Notes: generated from the sequence alone by a model not told the origin. Shown: positions 44,463-53,782, numbered from the stretch's first letter. The stretch: 64,000 bases of DNA from Cyanosarcina radialis HA8281-LM2 (GCA_019359615.1 JAHHHA010000026.1:22830-86829), one strand, 5' to 3'. Program-made: numbers and translations.

Positions 44463-46277
44463 ATGGCGACAATTCAAGACATCTGGCGTTACTACCGACA
44501 GTACAAGTGGGTGGCGATTTTTAGCATTGCCACCTCTAGTCTGTTTGAAATTATCGATCTGGTGGTTCCTTATGCGATCGGACAGATCTTGAACGTGCTA
44601 TCTAACCAACCGCTGGATGGATTTTCAACAGCGGCGATCGCTACCATAGTTAACTTAACCGATCTGCCCCCCGATCGGCTGACTTCTCTGGGCGTACTTT
44701 TGGGGCTAATAGTTCTCGCTACTGTAGGTAGAGCGCCGATTCAACCCTGGTTGAGTACGTGGTTTCATTGGGATATTGCCTTGCGGAGTCGTCGAGATGC
44801 GTTTCATCAAGTGGTGAAAAAAATCTTGACTCTACCTCTAGAATTTTATGACGAACATAACCCAGGCCGAATTGCTGGGCGAATTTCTAGAGGATTAGAA
44901 AATCACACTTGGAGCTATCCAGAAATTGCCGGACAAATGATTCCCAAACTCTCTAGAGTCTTGGGAATATTCATCATCATCTGGCTGATTGAGTGGCGAA
45001 TTGCAGTCGCTTTCATGATTTCTTTTATCGTCATTCTCAGCTTTACTCTGAAAAATTTGGGCAAATTGATCGAAACCGAAGAGGCGTTAGATAAATACTA
45101 CGAAAATACCGAAAGTCGCAGTTCGGAAATTATTACCAATATTAAAACAGTCAAAGCTTTCGCCACCGAACAGTCGGAACTAGTCAGACAAGTACGGCGG
45201 ATAAATCGGCATTTTCAAGTCATTAGCGAGCGCTTGCTCAAGGGATATCTGAAGCTATATACCTGGCAAAGAACATTCATTCAAATCTGCGTGTTCTCGA
45301 TTTTGCTGGCAACTTTAATGGCTACAGCTAGAGGTGAAATTTCTTTGGGGCATTTTGTCACCACGCTAACTCTTTCCAGCATGGCTTATTCCGAACTGGA
45401 ACCGATTAGTAACTTAGCAGAAATATTTGCTCGGCGGTTTGCTTCCATGCTTCGGTTTCATGAATTCATGAACGAGAGCGATGGCGTGGATGCGGGAATT
45501 GTCGATCGCCTCTCGCCTGTCGTTCCAGTAAAATTTACTGGCAAAATAGAACTAATAAACTTAACGTTTGGCTACCAACAAGATCGTCAGGTATTGGAAG
45601 ACATCAACCTGTTAATCGAACCATATCAAACTATTGCCCTAGTCGGGCGTTCCGGTTCGGGAAAATCTACCTTAGTCAAACTCCTATTTCGCTATTTTGA
45701 ACCCAGCCAAGGCCAGATTTTAATCGATGGGACAGACATTCGCACCTTAGATGTTACGGCTTACCGCAGACGGTTAGCGATCGTCCATCAGGAAGTCGAT
45801 GTGTTTAATGGCACTTTGCTCGATAATTTGACTTATGGCAACCGTCAAGCCAGTTTCAGCCAAGTTGAAGAAGCCTGCGCGATCGCTAGAGTCGATGAAT
45901 TTATCGAGCAATTACCCCAAGGTTATTACACCATAGTTGGCGAACGGGGAGTTAGGCTTTCTGGCGGGCAAAGGCAAAGGTTAGGGATTGCCAGGGCTTT
46001 ATTAGTAGAACCAGATGTTTTAATCTTTGATGAAGCGACATCAAGTTTAGATTACGAATCCGAGCGATCGATCCAGCTAGCCATGCGTTCGATTTTGGGC
46101 ACGCGAACGACAATTGTAATTGCCCACCGTTTAAGCACCGTGCGCGAAGCTGACAAAATTATAGTTCTCGATCGCGGGCAAATTGTTGAAGTTGGCAGTC
46201 ACGAGCAACTATTACAAAATGAAGGCATTTATCATCGCTTGCACGCCCTGCAAGAAACTGGGGAGTTGGTAAATTAG
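44463..46277 (+). CDS. ABC transporter, type I exporter half-molecule
   Basis: 604 residues from ATG 44463 (MATIQDIWRYYRQYKWVAIF); the upstream 18 residues of the long frame lie in the divergent promoter and are rejected. Six-helix membrane domain ~20-310, then an ATPase with Walker A VGRSGSGKSTLVKLLF, signature RLSGGQRQRLGIARALL, Walker B VLIFDEATSSLD and switch His in IVIAHRLSTV. Homodimeric exporter of a lipid, peptide or drug; the substrate is not indicated. Gene is followed by a GCAATTC heptad array at 46277-46304. Confidence 0.93.
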   Translation: MATIQDIWRYYRQYKWVAIFSIATSSLFEIIDLVVPYAIGQILNVLSNQPLDGFSTAAIATIVNLTDLPPDRLTSLGVLLGLIVLATVGRAPIQPWLSTWFHWDIALRSRRDAFHQVVKKILTLPLEFYDEHNPGRIAGRISRGLENHTWSYPEIAGQMIPKLSRVLGIFIIIWLIEWRIAVAFMISFIVILSFTLKNLGKLIETEEALDKYYENTESRSSEIITNIKTVKAFATEQSELVRQVRRINRHFQVISERLLKGYLKLYTWQRTFIQICVFSILLATLMATARGEISLGHFVTTLTLSSMAYSELEPISNLAEIFARRFASMLRFHEFMNESDGVDAGIVDRLSPVVPVKFTGKIELINLTFGYQQDRQVLEDINLLIEPYQTIALVGRSGSGKSTLVKLLFRYFEPSQGQILIDGTDIRTLDVTAYRRRLAIVHQEVDVFNGTLLDNLTYGNRQASFSQVEEACAIARVDEFIEQLPQGYYTIVGERGVRLSGGQRQRLGIARALLVEPDVLIFDEATSSLDYESERSIQLAMRSILGTRTTIVIAHRLSTVREADKIIVLDRGQIVEVGSHEQLLQNEGIYHRLHALQETGELVN

Positions 46278-46304
46278 CAATTCGCAATTCGCAGTTCGCA
46301 GTTG
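46277..46304. repeat. GCAATTC heptad array
   Basis: Four copies of GCAATTC/GCAGTTC start at the stop codon of the ABC exporter gene. Confidence 0.85.
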
Positions 46305-46438
46305 CAAAGCTGTGTCGTTCCATTAGGGTGCGTGAGCGCAGCATAACACACCCCCGCCACCTTACCTCGACTTGCTGCGTAAGCCTCGATCGAGTTGGGT
46401 TAAACATAGAAACAGCTAAAATTAATAAAAGCTAGAGA

Positions 46439-47425
46439 GTGAGGTTGAGAACTGTGGCAATTCGTAAGTATTTTAGTGAGTTTGGTATTAATATGCTTGC
46501 CCGTCGCTTCTGGCTACTTCAGGAGGATTCACTTTCCCACTTGAATGAGTATGATGAGTTTAATGAAGATCCTCCTCACATTTATATGATTGTTCGTCAA
46601 CCACGTGTTTCATTAGAGCCTGAATCATTTCTTATTGACGGTCAATTTATGAGAGCTAAATTTAAAGTCCAAACTAAAAATGATTTTAGAAAAGGCGAGT
46701 TTATGTTAACTCTTCCTTCTGCTGTTCCTAAGCTACATCTGAAGTGCGATTATCCTTACACTGAATTTAGTCTCTACGATGAATTCGGTGTAGAGTTTGG
46801 CAAGTACAAAGTTGCACTTTTGTTAGCTAAACTAAATTGTTTATATGCCGATCTTTCGGAGTTAATCAGTCTTGACGTACTATATGTAGGTCAATCATAT
46901 GGAGTGAAAGGTTCGAGAACAGCAGCAACTAGATTAAAAAATCATTCAACATTACAAAATATATATTTTGAGTCTATTAAACGCTCGCCAGATCGAGATA
47001 TTTGGTTACTTTTTATAAGCTTCAATCAAGTAAAATTTATTACAATGGACCCAAAACAGCAAATTTATGAAACTTCTCTCAAACAAGATTATAAACATAT
47101 AAAAAGAGTAATGAACACTGATATATCCGAGCAACAAAAAATAAATTTTACAGAAGCTGCTCTGATTCGATATTTTCAGCCTGAATACAACAAGATATTC
47201 AAAAAAAGCTTTCCTAATTCTGCTCATCAGACATACTCAGAATGTTACGAATTAGATATAAATTCAATTATAGTAGAACTTCAAACCCAAGATATTGGTT
47301 ATATGATAAAATCCGATCGAGTTCCTCCTCAATGGGGACATTTGGCAATTTTTAACATACATTCTTCAGAAGAGCGAAAAAGTATGTTTGAGCTTGCTGG
47401 TTTGATAGAGTCAGATGAATCATAG
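46439..47425 (+). CDS. GIY-YIG-like protein of unknown function
   Basis: A 328-residue soluble protein from GTG 46439; GTG 46454, preceded by GAGG, is an alternative start. The middle part (LDVLYVGQSYGVKGSRTAAT then RLKNHSTLQNI) and FTEAALIRYFQPEYNKIFKK have a spacing like GIY-YIG nucleases: YVGQ, an arginine/histidine helix (RLKNH) and a catalytic Glu with NK. The first GIY element is not clear, so this is a weak fold call. The gene is A+T-rich compared with its neighbours, suggesting transfer. No partner gene adjoins it. Confidence 0.55.
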   Translation: MRLRTVAIRKYFSEFGINMLARRFWLLQEDSLSHLNEYDEFNEDPPHIYMIVRQPRVSLEPESFLIDGQFMRAKFKVQTKNDFRKGEFMLTLPSAVPKLHLKCDYPYTEFSLYDEFGVEFGKYKVALLLAKLNCLYADLSELISLDVLYVGQSYGVKGSRTAATRLKNHSTLQNIYFESIKRSPDRDIWLLFISFNQVKFITMDPKQQIYETSLKQDYKHIKRVMNTDISEQQKINFTEAALIRYFQPEYNKIFKKSFPNSAHQTYSECYELDINSIIVELQTQDIGYMIKSDRVPPQWGHLAIFNIHSSEERKSMFELAGLIESDES

Positions 47426-47542
47426 TCTTACACCTGAGAGGACTCTTGAAAAGTCCAGTAGTGTTCGCTAGCGCAGCTTAAGCATGGACACCATTATCTA
47501 TGGCTATATATAGCTAGTCTAAATGAGTTGTGATATTTCCTA

Positions 47543-47584
47543 CTCCCCTCTCCCAAGCTTGGGAGAGGGGTTGGGGGTGAGGGC
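47543..47584. repeat. Dispersed hairpin repeat CCCCTCTCCC family
   Basis: CCCCTCTCCCAAGCTTGGGA then GAGGGGTTGGGGGTGAGGG; perfect stem CCTCTCCCAAG/CTTGGGAGAGG. Related to 23811, 24511, 27591, 37216 and 53831. Confidence 0.85.
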
Positions 47585-47645
47585 AGTTAACGCTTGTCGC
47601 TCGCATTAAATCCATAATGTAAAGTTTCATAACAGCGATCGCTAA

Positions 47646-47945
47646 TTGGTTCTGATGGTGGTATGCTGCCTGCCAATCGCCAACTTCATTTTCAGAACCG
47701 TTACCGCTTTGGTCAAAATAGTCATTCTTCGTCCGCAACCAGGACTAAATACCACTGAAAAAATTTTAGAACTATTAACCGCTCACCCAGAAGGGTTGAC
47801 AGTTAAGGAAATGCACCTACAAATTAATCGTCCCATTTCCTGGGTGCAAACCAGCTTGAAGTCTCTCATGTCTTCTCGGCGAGTCCGCTGCTACCAAGAA
47901 GGCGGACAGTGGCGTTGTTCTCTATCGACATCCTCGGCAGATTAA
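47646..47945 (+). CDS. Hypothetical winged-helix protein
   Basis: A 99-residue frame from TTG 47646. The first ~30 residues are hydrophobic (VLMVVCCLPIANFIFRTVTA); the rest looks like a winged helix (LNTTEKILELLTAHPEGLTV, KEMHLQINRPISWVQTSLKS, VRCYQEGGQWRC). If translation begins later, at the second hydrophobic-free part, the protein is a small DNA-binding domain. Start is uncertain, and no family was recognised. Confidence 0.5.
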   Translation: MVLMVVCCLPIANFIFRTVTALVKIVILRPQPGLNTTEKILELLTAHPEGLTVKEMHLQINRPISWVQTSLKSLMSSRRVRCYQEGGQWRCSLSTSSAD

Positions 47946-48071
47946 AAAACTCTGATAATCGCGATCGCTGGGGCTAACTCTTGTATAGTTACGATCGATG
48001 TAGTTGCGGTAGATCGATTTAGCCAATACGTAAATAGCATCTACTAACTATCTAGAATTGAGGAAAATTGC

Positions 48072-49568
48072 ATGATTGCCACAGCGCCATCGCTCCAAAA
48101 TACGGGTTTAGAAGAAATTCGATCGGGATTGCCAAATATTTGCGGTTGGGAAGCAGAAATTAGTTCTATAGTTCGACACCAAGAGCCAGTATTTTTGCCT
48201 ACTACAAATCTCAAAATAACTGACATTAATGCTGGGTTTGCTTGTGCCCTGCATATGCACCAACCGACAATTCCAGCGGGTAGAAATGGCGAGTTGATTA
48301 GCAATCTCCAGCATATGTTCGAGCATTCTGGGGAAGGAGATAACCACAACGCCAGCGTTTTTGCCGATTGCTACGGGCGCTTGGGAGACTTTATTCCCCA
48401 ATTAGTAGAAGCAGGCTGCAATCCTCGAATCATGCTCGACTATTCGGGCAATTTGCTCTGGGGATTGCGGCAGATGGGACGAGTCGATATTATCGACAAG
48501 CTGAAACGCATAACTTGCAACCCGCAGTATCAGCCTTATGTCGAATGGCTGGGAACGATGTGGAGCCATGCAGTAGTGCCATCGACTCCGATTCCCGATA
48601 TCAAACTGCACATCCAAGCTTGGCAACACCACTTTGCCGCTATGTTTGGCTTCGATGCTTTGAAGCGCGTTAAAGGGTTCTCGCCGCCAGAAATGCACTT
48701 GCCCAATCACCCGGATACCCTGTATGAATACATCAAAGCTTTGAAAGAATGCGGCTATAAGTGGTTAATGGTGCAGGAACATTCAGTTGAAAGGCTCGAT
48801 GGTTCGGGACTTTGGCAAGACCAAAAGTATATTCCCAATCGGTTGGTAGCTCGCAATTCTCAAGGTCAAACGATCGCAATTACAGCTTTAATTAAAACCC
48901 AAGGCTCGGATACCAAGTTAGTGGCGCAAATGCAGCCCTATTTTGAGGCTAAAGGGCACAGGCAACAGCAAATCGGCAATGTTAGCGTGCCGTCGGTAGT
49001 TACCCAAATAGCTGATGGTGAAAATGGCGGCGTGATGATGAATGAATTTCCCCGCGATTTCATCAGGATATATCACGAAATCCGCGAATCGGGTAACAAC
49101 CATGCAGGAACTGTAGCGATTAATGGCACGGAATATCTGGAACTAATTGAAGCCGCTGGCGCGAATCCCGACGACTATCCAGAGATTCAAGCGGCTAATC
49201 AACACAAAATTTGGCAGCGAGTCAATCCAGAGAATGCCACGACAGAAGCAGTAGAACAAGCGATTGCCGATTTGAAGCAAACCGACCATCAGTTTCATAT
49301 GGATGGCGCTTCTTGGACGAATGATTTAAGTTGGGTTCGAGGATACGAAAACGTTCTCGAACCGATGAATCAACTGAGTGCGGCTTTTCACCAAAAGTAC
49401 GATGCTTTGGTGCAGCAAGATCCTTCAGTTACTAAGCGCGAGGACTACCAACAAGCTTTGTTGTACAACCTGCTGCTGGAAACTAGTTGTTTCCGCTATT
49501 GGGGACAGGGAGCTTGGACTGATTATGCCAGAGAAATTAGCGATCGCGGCCAAGCCCTATTGAAGTAA
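48072..49568 (+). CDS. Glycoside hydrolase family 57 protein
   Basis: A 498-residue enzyme of the cyanobacterial GH57 group. Recognised from ACALHMHQPTIPAGRNGELI, NHNASVFADCYGRLGDFIPQ, GAWTDYAREISDRGQALLK and the general architecture; GH57 members are alpha-amylase or branching-type enzymes working on alpha-glucans such as glycogen. The exact activity is not readable. No signal peptide, so intracellular. A hairpin terminator follows at 49591-49627. Confidence 0.88.
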   Translation: MIATAPSLQNTGLEEIRSGLPNICGWEAEISSIVRHQEPVFLPTTNLKITDINAGFACALHMHQPTIPAGRNGELISNLQHMFEHSGEGDNHNASVFADCYGRLGDFIPQLVEAGCNPRIMLDYSGNLLWGLRQMGRVDIIDKLKRITCNPQYQPYVEWLGTMWSHAVVPSTPIPDIKLHIQAWQHHFAAMFGFDALKRVKGFSPPEMHLPNHPDTLYEYIKALKECGYKWLMVQEHSVERLDGSGLWQDQKYIPNRLVARNSQGQTIAITALIKTQGSDTKLVAQMQPYFEAKGHRQQQIGNVSVPSVVTQIADGENGGVMMNEFPRDFIRIYHEIRESGNNHAGTVAINGTEYLELIEAAGANPDDYPEIQAANQHKIWQRVNPENATTEAVEQAIADLKQTDHQFHMDGASWTNDLSWVRGYENVLEPMNQLSAAFHQKYDALVQQDPSVTKREDYQQALLYNLLLETSCFRYWGQGAWTDYAREISDRGQALLK

Positions 49569-49590
49569 ACTGCTAAGCTATGGCCGGTTA

Positions 49591-49627
49591 AGGAAAAAGG
49601 AAAAGTAAAGAATTTTTCCTTTTTCCT
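49591..49627 (+). terminator. Intrinsic terminator of the GH57 gene
   Basis: AGGAAAAAGGAAAA pairs with TTTTCCTTTTTCCT across an eight-base loop, with an internal T-tract. A+T-rich but perfect stem. Confidence 0.6.
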
Positions 49628-49768
49628 GTCAACAGGTGCTATAAATTTTTGATTTGATTGAGAAAAGCGTCAACGATCGACAGAAAAGAGAAAAATCTAA
49701 CCCCTGATTTAAGGCATTTATAGTCAACTATCAACCCAAGATTACTTTTATTTGGGTATTCGAGAGAC

Positions 49769-49996
49769 TTATTGCTCTTGCACTACACTTTGGCGGTTGT
49801 TTTTCCGGCGGTTATACAACATGGCTCCACCACCTAGAAGCACTAGGGCTGGCAATAGAGCAGGAGCAGGCACAGACTTTTTCTTCTTGTCCTCCTTATT
49901 TTTGTCTGCCATTGCGGGATCTGCATAAGATAGTGCTAGGCTTGCTATGATTAGGGCCACTAAAGCAGCCTTAAAATAGTGGGGTTTACTCATCAT
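49769..49996 (-). CDS. Exported small protein with PTPA/PEP-CTERM-like sorting tail
   Basis: A 75-residue secretory protein. Signal peptide MSKPHYFKAALVALIIASLA ending near SYADPAMA, then a Lys/Glu-rich spacer (DKNKEDKKKKS), then VPAPALLPALVLLGGGAMLY followed by NRRKNN. The Pro-x-Pro-Ala motif, hydrophobic helix and basic tail have the build of a PEP-CTERM/PTPA-CTERM protein-sorting signal, processed by an exosortase-type enzyme. No exosortase is in the window. Tiny size suggests a surface or matrix component. Its upstream region carries sequence element A (50226-50262). Confidence 0.75.
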   Translation of the reverse strand: MMSKPHYFKAALVALIIASLALSYADPAMADKNKEDKKKKSVPAPALLPALVLLGGGAMLYNRRKNNRQSVVQEQ

Positions 49997-50378
49997 CTCT
50001 GCTCAAAGAAAAACACAATGCCAAACTAGCATACTTTTTTAAAAAAGAGTAATAGCCTAACACCAAAACTTTCTATACTATCTATAGACGAAATACTATA
50101 GTTATAAGCTGAAATAGTAAGTCCGATCTTGCTCTAGATTCCTCAATCGCAACCGAATCGAGGAGTCGCAAGCTGGCTATGGGGTAATGACACTGATAGC
50201 AAGAGCCAACCAAAAAATCGTTCTTTATTCCGAAATTCTCTGAAAAACTTTTGTAGTCAATACGAGATTTTTATCAAAGATTTTACCGAAAATTTTGGGT
50301 TGAAAGCTCCGCAATTCAGGGCGGCTTTTTATTAAATCTTAACTTTTTACCTGAAGTTATGTCTGATAAAATTAAAGC
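49997..50378. other. Long intergenic region upstream of the exported protein and tnpB
   Basis: No gene seen. It contains element A at 50226-50262 (minus-strand orientation relative to the exported gene) and a hairpin AAAGCTCCGC/GGGCGGCTTT at 50304-50329, which may be the left-end hairpin of the tnpB element. Confidence 0.55.
50226..50262 (-). promoter_or_regulatory. Shared upstream element, copy A
   Basis: TATTCCGAAATTCTCTGAAA then AACTTTTGTAGTCAATA on the plus strand; 33 of 37 bases match copy C at 55400-55436. About 230 bases upstream of the PTPA-CTERM-like gene. Confidence 0.55.
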
Positions 50379-51614
50379 ATGATAGTTAGAGAAGCCAAGC
50401 TGCTAAACGGAACTAAAGAGCAATACCAAGCTCTTGATGATGCCATTCGTGCCGCGCAATTTATTAGGAACAAAGCAATTCGTCATTGGATGGATAATCG
50501 GGGCGTAGGTAAAGCCGACTTGTACAAGCTAAGCTCGTCCTTAGCAAAAGAGTTTGATTTTGCTTTAAAGTTAAATTCTTCTGCTCGTCAAGCTAGTGCC
50601 GAAAGAGCATGGCAAGCAATCTCAAGCTTTTATCATCGTTGTCAGAAAAAAGAGAAGAAAAAAGGTTATCCCCAATTCAAAAAGCATTGCCGTTCTGTAG
50701 AGTACAAAGTTTCAGGTTGGAAACTATCGTCTGATTGCATGAGTATTGCTTTCACCGATCGATTTGAAATTGGCACTCTGGCACTCTACTGCAATACTCA
50801 AACGAGATCGGATTTATTTCGACTCAAGATAAATCGTGTTCGTGTGGTACGTCGAGCCGATGGGTATTATGCTCAATTTTGCTTTGATGCCAACCGTAAA
50901 GAAGTAGGGCAATACACGGGCAATGTGGTCGGATTAGACCTTGGGTTAACCTATTTCACCAAAGACCAAAATGATAACGCTGTGATTTATCCTCAATTCT
51001 TGAGGAAGTCAGAGCGCCGACTTAAAAAAGCGCAAAAACGATTAAGTAAAAAGTTTGTTCGGGGCAAAAAAACTCAATCAAACAACTATCATTCTTGCCG
51101 AAAACAACTCGGTAAAGTCCATCTAAAAATCCAAAGGCAGCGTAAAGATTGGGCAATCAAGCAAGCCCGATGCGTAGTTCACTCTAACGATGTGATTGTC
51201 TATGAAGATTTGCAGGTGTCGAACCTGGTCAAAAATCACCACTTGTCCAAGTCAATTTCTGACGCGGCTTGGTATCAATTCACTTCTTGGCTAGACTACT
51301 ACGGTAAAATCTGGGATAAAACAGTGGTGGCTGTTTCACCTAACTACACATCTCAAGATTGTTCGTTTTGTCATCAAAGAGTGAAAAAGTCTCTTAGTAC
51401 CAGAACTCATTCGTGTCCTAACTGCAATTTGGCAATATGCCGCGATACAAATGCAGCAATAAATATTCTCCAAAAAGGCATGAGAGTGTTGGGTATAGAG
51501 TGGAACAACAGTACCTTTGGGCAAAAGGAATCTGCCTCGAAAGAGGAAAAGCATGGGGAGAAGACTGCCACTACTATTGATGGGCAACCTAATATAGCAA
51601 ACAGACTTCTATGA
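50379..51614 (+). CDS. tnpB: IS605-family TnpB (second copy, different subtype)
   Basis: A 411-residue RNA-guided nuclease of a different TnpB lineage from the one at 25134. RuvC triad is intact: Asp in VVGLDLGLTYF, Glu in VIVYEDLQVSNLV and Asp in CRDTNAAINIL; zinc-ribbon cysteines are CSFC...CPNC. No tnpA nearby. The TGA stop at 51612-51614 overlaps the ATG of the sigma gene (ATGA). The C-terminal ~40 residues (KEEKHGEKTATTIDGQPNIA) overlap the omega-RNA region. Start is preceded by TTAAAGC. Confidence 0.92.
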   Translation: MIVREAKLLNGTKEQYQALDDAIRAAQFIRNKAIRHWMDNRGVGKADLYKLSSSLAKEFDFALKLNSSARQASAERAWQAISSFYHRCQKKEKKKGYPQFKKHCRSVEYKVSGWKLSSDCMSIAFTDRFEIGTLALYCNTQTRSDLFRLKINRVRVVRRADGYYAQFCFDANRKEVGQYTGNVVGLDLGLTYFTKDQNDNAVIYPQFLRKSERRLKKAQKRLSKKFVRGKKTQSNNYHSCRKQLGKVHLKIQRQRKDWAIKQARCVVHSNDVIVYEDLQVSNLVKNHHLSKSISDAAWYQFTSWLDYYGKIWDKTVVAVSPNYTSQDCSFCHQRVKKSLSTRTHSCPNCNLAICRDTNAAINILQKGMRVLGIEWNNSTFGQKESASKEEKHGEKTATTIDGQPNIANRLL

Positions 51615-51660
51615 ACCATGAACAAGAATCCTCGTGCGTTCATGCCGAGGAGTATGTCAA
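51605..51660 (+). mobile_element. Right end of the second tnpB element, containing a hairpin
   Basis: GAATCCTCGTGCGTTCATGC then CGAGGAGTATGTCAA, hairpin stem CCTCG...CGAGG, ends at 51660 with GTCAA, a usual right terminus of this IS type. The omega-RNA guide would be the host bases from 51661 (TCATCTAATTATCGATCC). This DNA also encodes the first ~17 residues of the downstream sigma factor. Confidence 0.55.
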
Positions 51661-52270
51661 TCATCTAATTATCGATCCAAAGCATCTAAAACTAATCGTC
51701 AAAATTGCCCATAAGTATACTAAAGGGAGTTCCGTATCTGGGGAAGATGCTGCGCAAGCAGGAATAATGAAAGTTTACGAAGCCGTCAACGCGGGTAAGT
51801 TTCACCACGGAAGAATTGAAGAATTTCAGCGTTGGGCTACAGTTGTAGCGCGGTATGAGATTATTAACTTGGTTCGCAGAGAACGTTTGCGAAACCACCA
51901 AAGTTTAGATGTCATTATTGCTGGCACAGATATCTGTTTGGTAGACACAATTGCCGATAATTTGAACCTGTGGGATGCTGTAGAACGTGCAGATTTAATT
52001 ATCGAGGCGAAACAAGCTATTCTAAATCTAGATTTGCGTTATAGCGATCGCGATTATCTCAAGCTATGGCAACTTATGGTTGAGGGTAAAACCCAAACCC
52101 AAATAGCGTCTGTTTTGGGAATTAGTCAAGGGGAAGTTTCCAAGCGGTGGCAGGAATTAGTCGGACGCGTGGCGATGGAATTAGGACTACTGCAACCTCA
52201 AGCTGTCAAACAAGCACAACAAAATATCAAACTCAGACATACTCGTAGGCGTTCAAAAGCTAAATGGTAA
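51611..52270 (+). CDS. Sigma-70 family RNA polymerase sigma factor, N-terminus altered by IS insertion
   Basis: A 219-residue ECF-like/group-4 sigma factor. Region 2 is at about 25-100 (KIAHKYTKGSSVSGEDAAQA, HGRIEEFQRWATVVARYEII, NLVRRERLRNHQSLD) and region 4 at about 150-200 (DYLKLWQLMVEGKTQTQIAS, VLGISQGEVSKRWQELV). Relatives recalled from cyanobacteria often sit beside DUF1822 and CHAT genes. The only start codon before residue 52 is ATG 51611, which overlaps the tnpB stop (ATGA) and has no ribosome-binding site; residues 1-17 (MNHEQESSCVHAEEYVN) come from the IS right end. So translation is probably coupled to tnpB, and the native promoter is displaced. Confidence 0.85.
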   Translation: MNHEQESSCVHAEEYVNHLIIDPKHLKLIVKIAHKYTKGSSVSGEDAAQAGIMKVYEAVNAGKFHHGRIEEFQRWATVVARYEIINLVRRERLRNHQSLDVIIAGTDICLVDTIADNLNLWDAVERADLIIEAKQAILNLDLRYSDRDYLKLWQLMVEGKTQTQIASVLGISQGEVSKRWQELVGRVAMELGLLQPQAVKQAQQNIKLRHTRRRSKAKW

Positions 52271-52288
52271 TAGGCTTTTCGAGCGTTT

Positions 52289-53770
52289 ATGGTGAAGGAC
52301 AAATCGCACTTTGGTGAAATATCTGAGAAGTTTATTGTTTATTGGCATAAGATAATGCCTCTATTTGTTAACACAATTAGCTATCTAGCAAAATTGGGAA
52401 ATGTAAATATGCGAAAACCTTACCCAGCGCCGCAACCTGGAGAAATCTGGGAACTAACTCACCAGATAAGATATCCTGGAGAATTTTATTCAAGCGAACA
52501 AAATAAGCTTTACTCAACAGAAGCTCAAAACTTTTTACAAGGGAACGCTCCACCCCGCTATGTAACAATCGTAACGGAACCAGAGGTAGAGAGTGAAACC
52601 GGATCGGCATCGGAGATTGTTTCTGTGATGGTATTGTCTGCGGAAACCAATTTTATTTCCGATGTGGATTTACTTATTCCCGCCCATATTTCTGGTTTAG
52701 GACGAGATTTATTGGCTGAAACTTGGCACGTACAACCGATGCTGATTGACAACTTATTACACCCAGTCGGTCAGAGACTATCGCGGGATATATATGACAT
52801 TTTACTAACTGTAGGAGACTATTATCATGAATTAGTAGATCGGCAACCAGAAATTAACGATATCGAGCGATTGGGGTTAAAGTCAGGTAGAAAAAAAGCT
52901 GCTAGCATTTCTGAAATCAACCGATTTCACGAACGAGAACGAGCTTGGAGCGATGTTTTAACCATACCAGTAGCAGTCGATCGCGCCTATATTAAAAGTT
53001 TAGAATTTACCAGTCAACTTTTGCACGAGCGGTTAGAAATAGAGCGAGAATTAGCCGAAATTGATTTTAGTAAAAACAGATCGATCGACTCACTATCTAT
53101 ATCCTTGAATCAAACCCGTACCATTCTGAGTCGGTGGTGGCAAAATATTTTTGAACCAGAATGGCAAGCTGTTTCTACATTACCAAAGTTAGCGATCGCC
53201 ACCCGCAGTTCCGATCTCTCGTTAAATACCCAGCTAAACTCCGAGGAAATGGCGGCAACTATTGGGCAGTTATTATCTACAAATGATGAAACGCAACGCC
53301 AACGTGCGGCTAAGCAGTTAGGAGAAGTTACTGTTGGTAATAGTAATGCAATTCAAGCTTTGGTGAGTTTATTGCGAAGCACTTCAGATGATGAAACCCT
53401 GTGGATGGCAGTAGAAAGTTTGCGCAAAATCGATCCAGAAAACCCTGCCGCTGGTGTTAAGAGGGTGAAACTAATCGATCTAGGTATGGAGGTTGCAGGT
53501 AAAACCGTAGCCTTAGCTGTGGCATTCTTACCCAAAAATGATGGTGATGTTAGCGTACTTTTGCAAGTTTACCCGACAGGAAATGACGATCGCTTACCAC
53601 CAGATTTAAAACTAATATTGCTGGACGAGCCTGGAGAAATATGCCGTGAAGTTGTTGCTAGACGTGCAGATGTTTATCTCCAACTCAAATTTAGCTGTCA
53701 AATTGGAGAAAAATTTAGCGTACAATTAGCTTTAGGTGATGCTAATTTTAACGAAGATTTTGCGGTTTAG
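52289..53770 (+). CDS. HEAT-repeat and DUF1822-like protein
   Basis: A 493-residue protein, 18 bases after the sigma gene and likely co-transcribed. ATG 52409 (MRKPYPAPQPGEIWELTHQI) is an attractive alternative start, since the recognised domain begins there. N-terminal DUF1822-type region, HEAT repeats at about 330-385 (RAAKQLGEVTVGNSNAIQAL, DETLWMAVESLRKIDPEN) and the DUF1822-like C-terminal beta region (VALAVAFLPKNDGDVSVLLQ, LKLILLDEPGEICREVVARR, QLALGDANFNED). Function unknown; in other cyanobacteria such proteins are recalled next to sigma factors and CHAT proteases. A repeat-rich region follows. Confidence 0.78.
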   Translation: MVKDKSHFGEISEKFIVYWHKIMPLFVNTISYLAKLGNVNMRKPYPAPQPGEIWELTHQIRYPGEFYSSEQNKLYSTEAQNFLQGNAPPRYVTIVTEPEVESETGSASEIVSVMVLSAETNFISDVDLLIPAHISGLGRDLLAETWHVQPMLIDNLLHPVGQRLSRDIYDILLTVGDYYHELVDRQPEINDIERLGLKSGRKKAASISEINRFHERERAWSDVLTIPVAVDRAYIKSLEFTSQLLHERLEIERELAEIDFSKNRSIDSLSISLNQTRTILSRWWQNIFEPEWQAVSTLPKLAIATRSSDLSLNTQLNSEEMAATIGQLLSTNDETQRQRAAKQLGEVTVGNSNAIQALVSLLRSTSDDETLWMAVESLRKIDPENPAAGVKRVKLIDLGMEVAGKTVALAVAFLPKNDGDVSVLLQVYPTGNDDRLPPDLKLILLDEPGEICREVVARRADVYLQLKFSCQIGEKFSVQLALGDANFNEDFAV

Positions 53771-53782
53771 TTGAGCCATTAA

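Noticed and set aside
48402..48710. Antisense ORF in the GH57 gene
   Set aside because: GH57 is clearly coding on the plus strand; the opposite frame has no homology.
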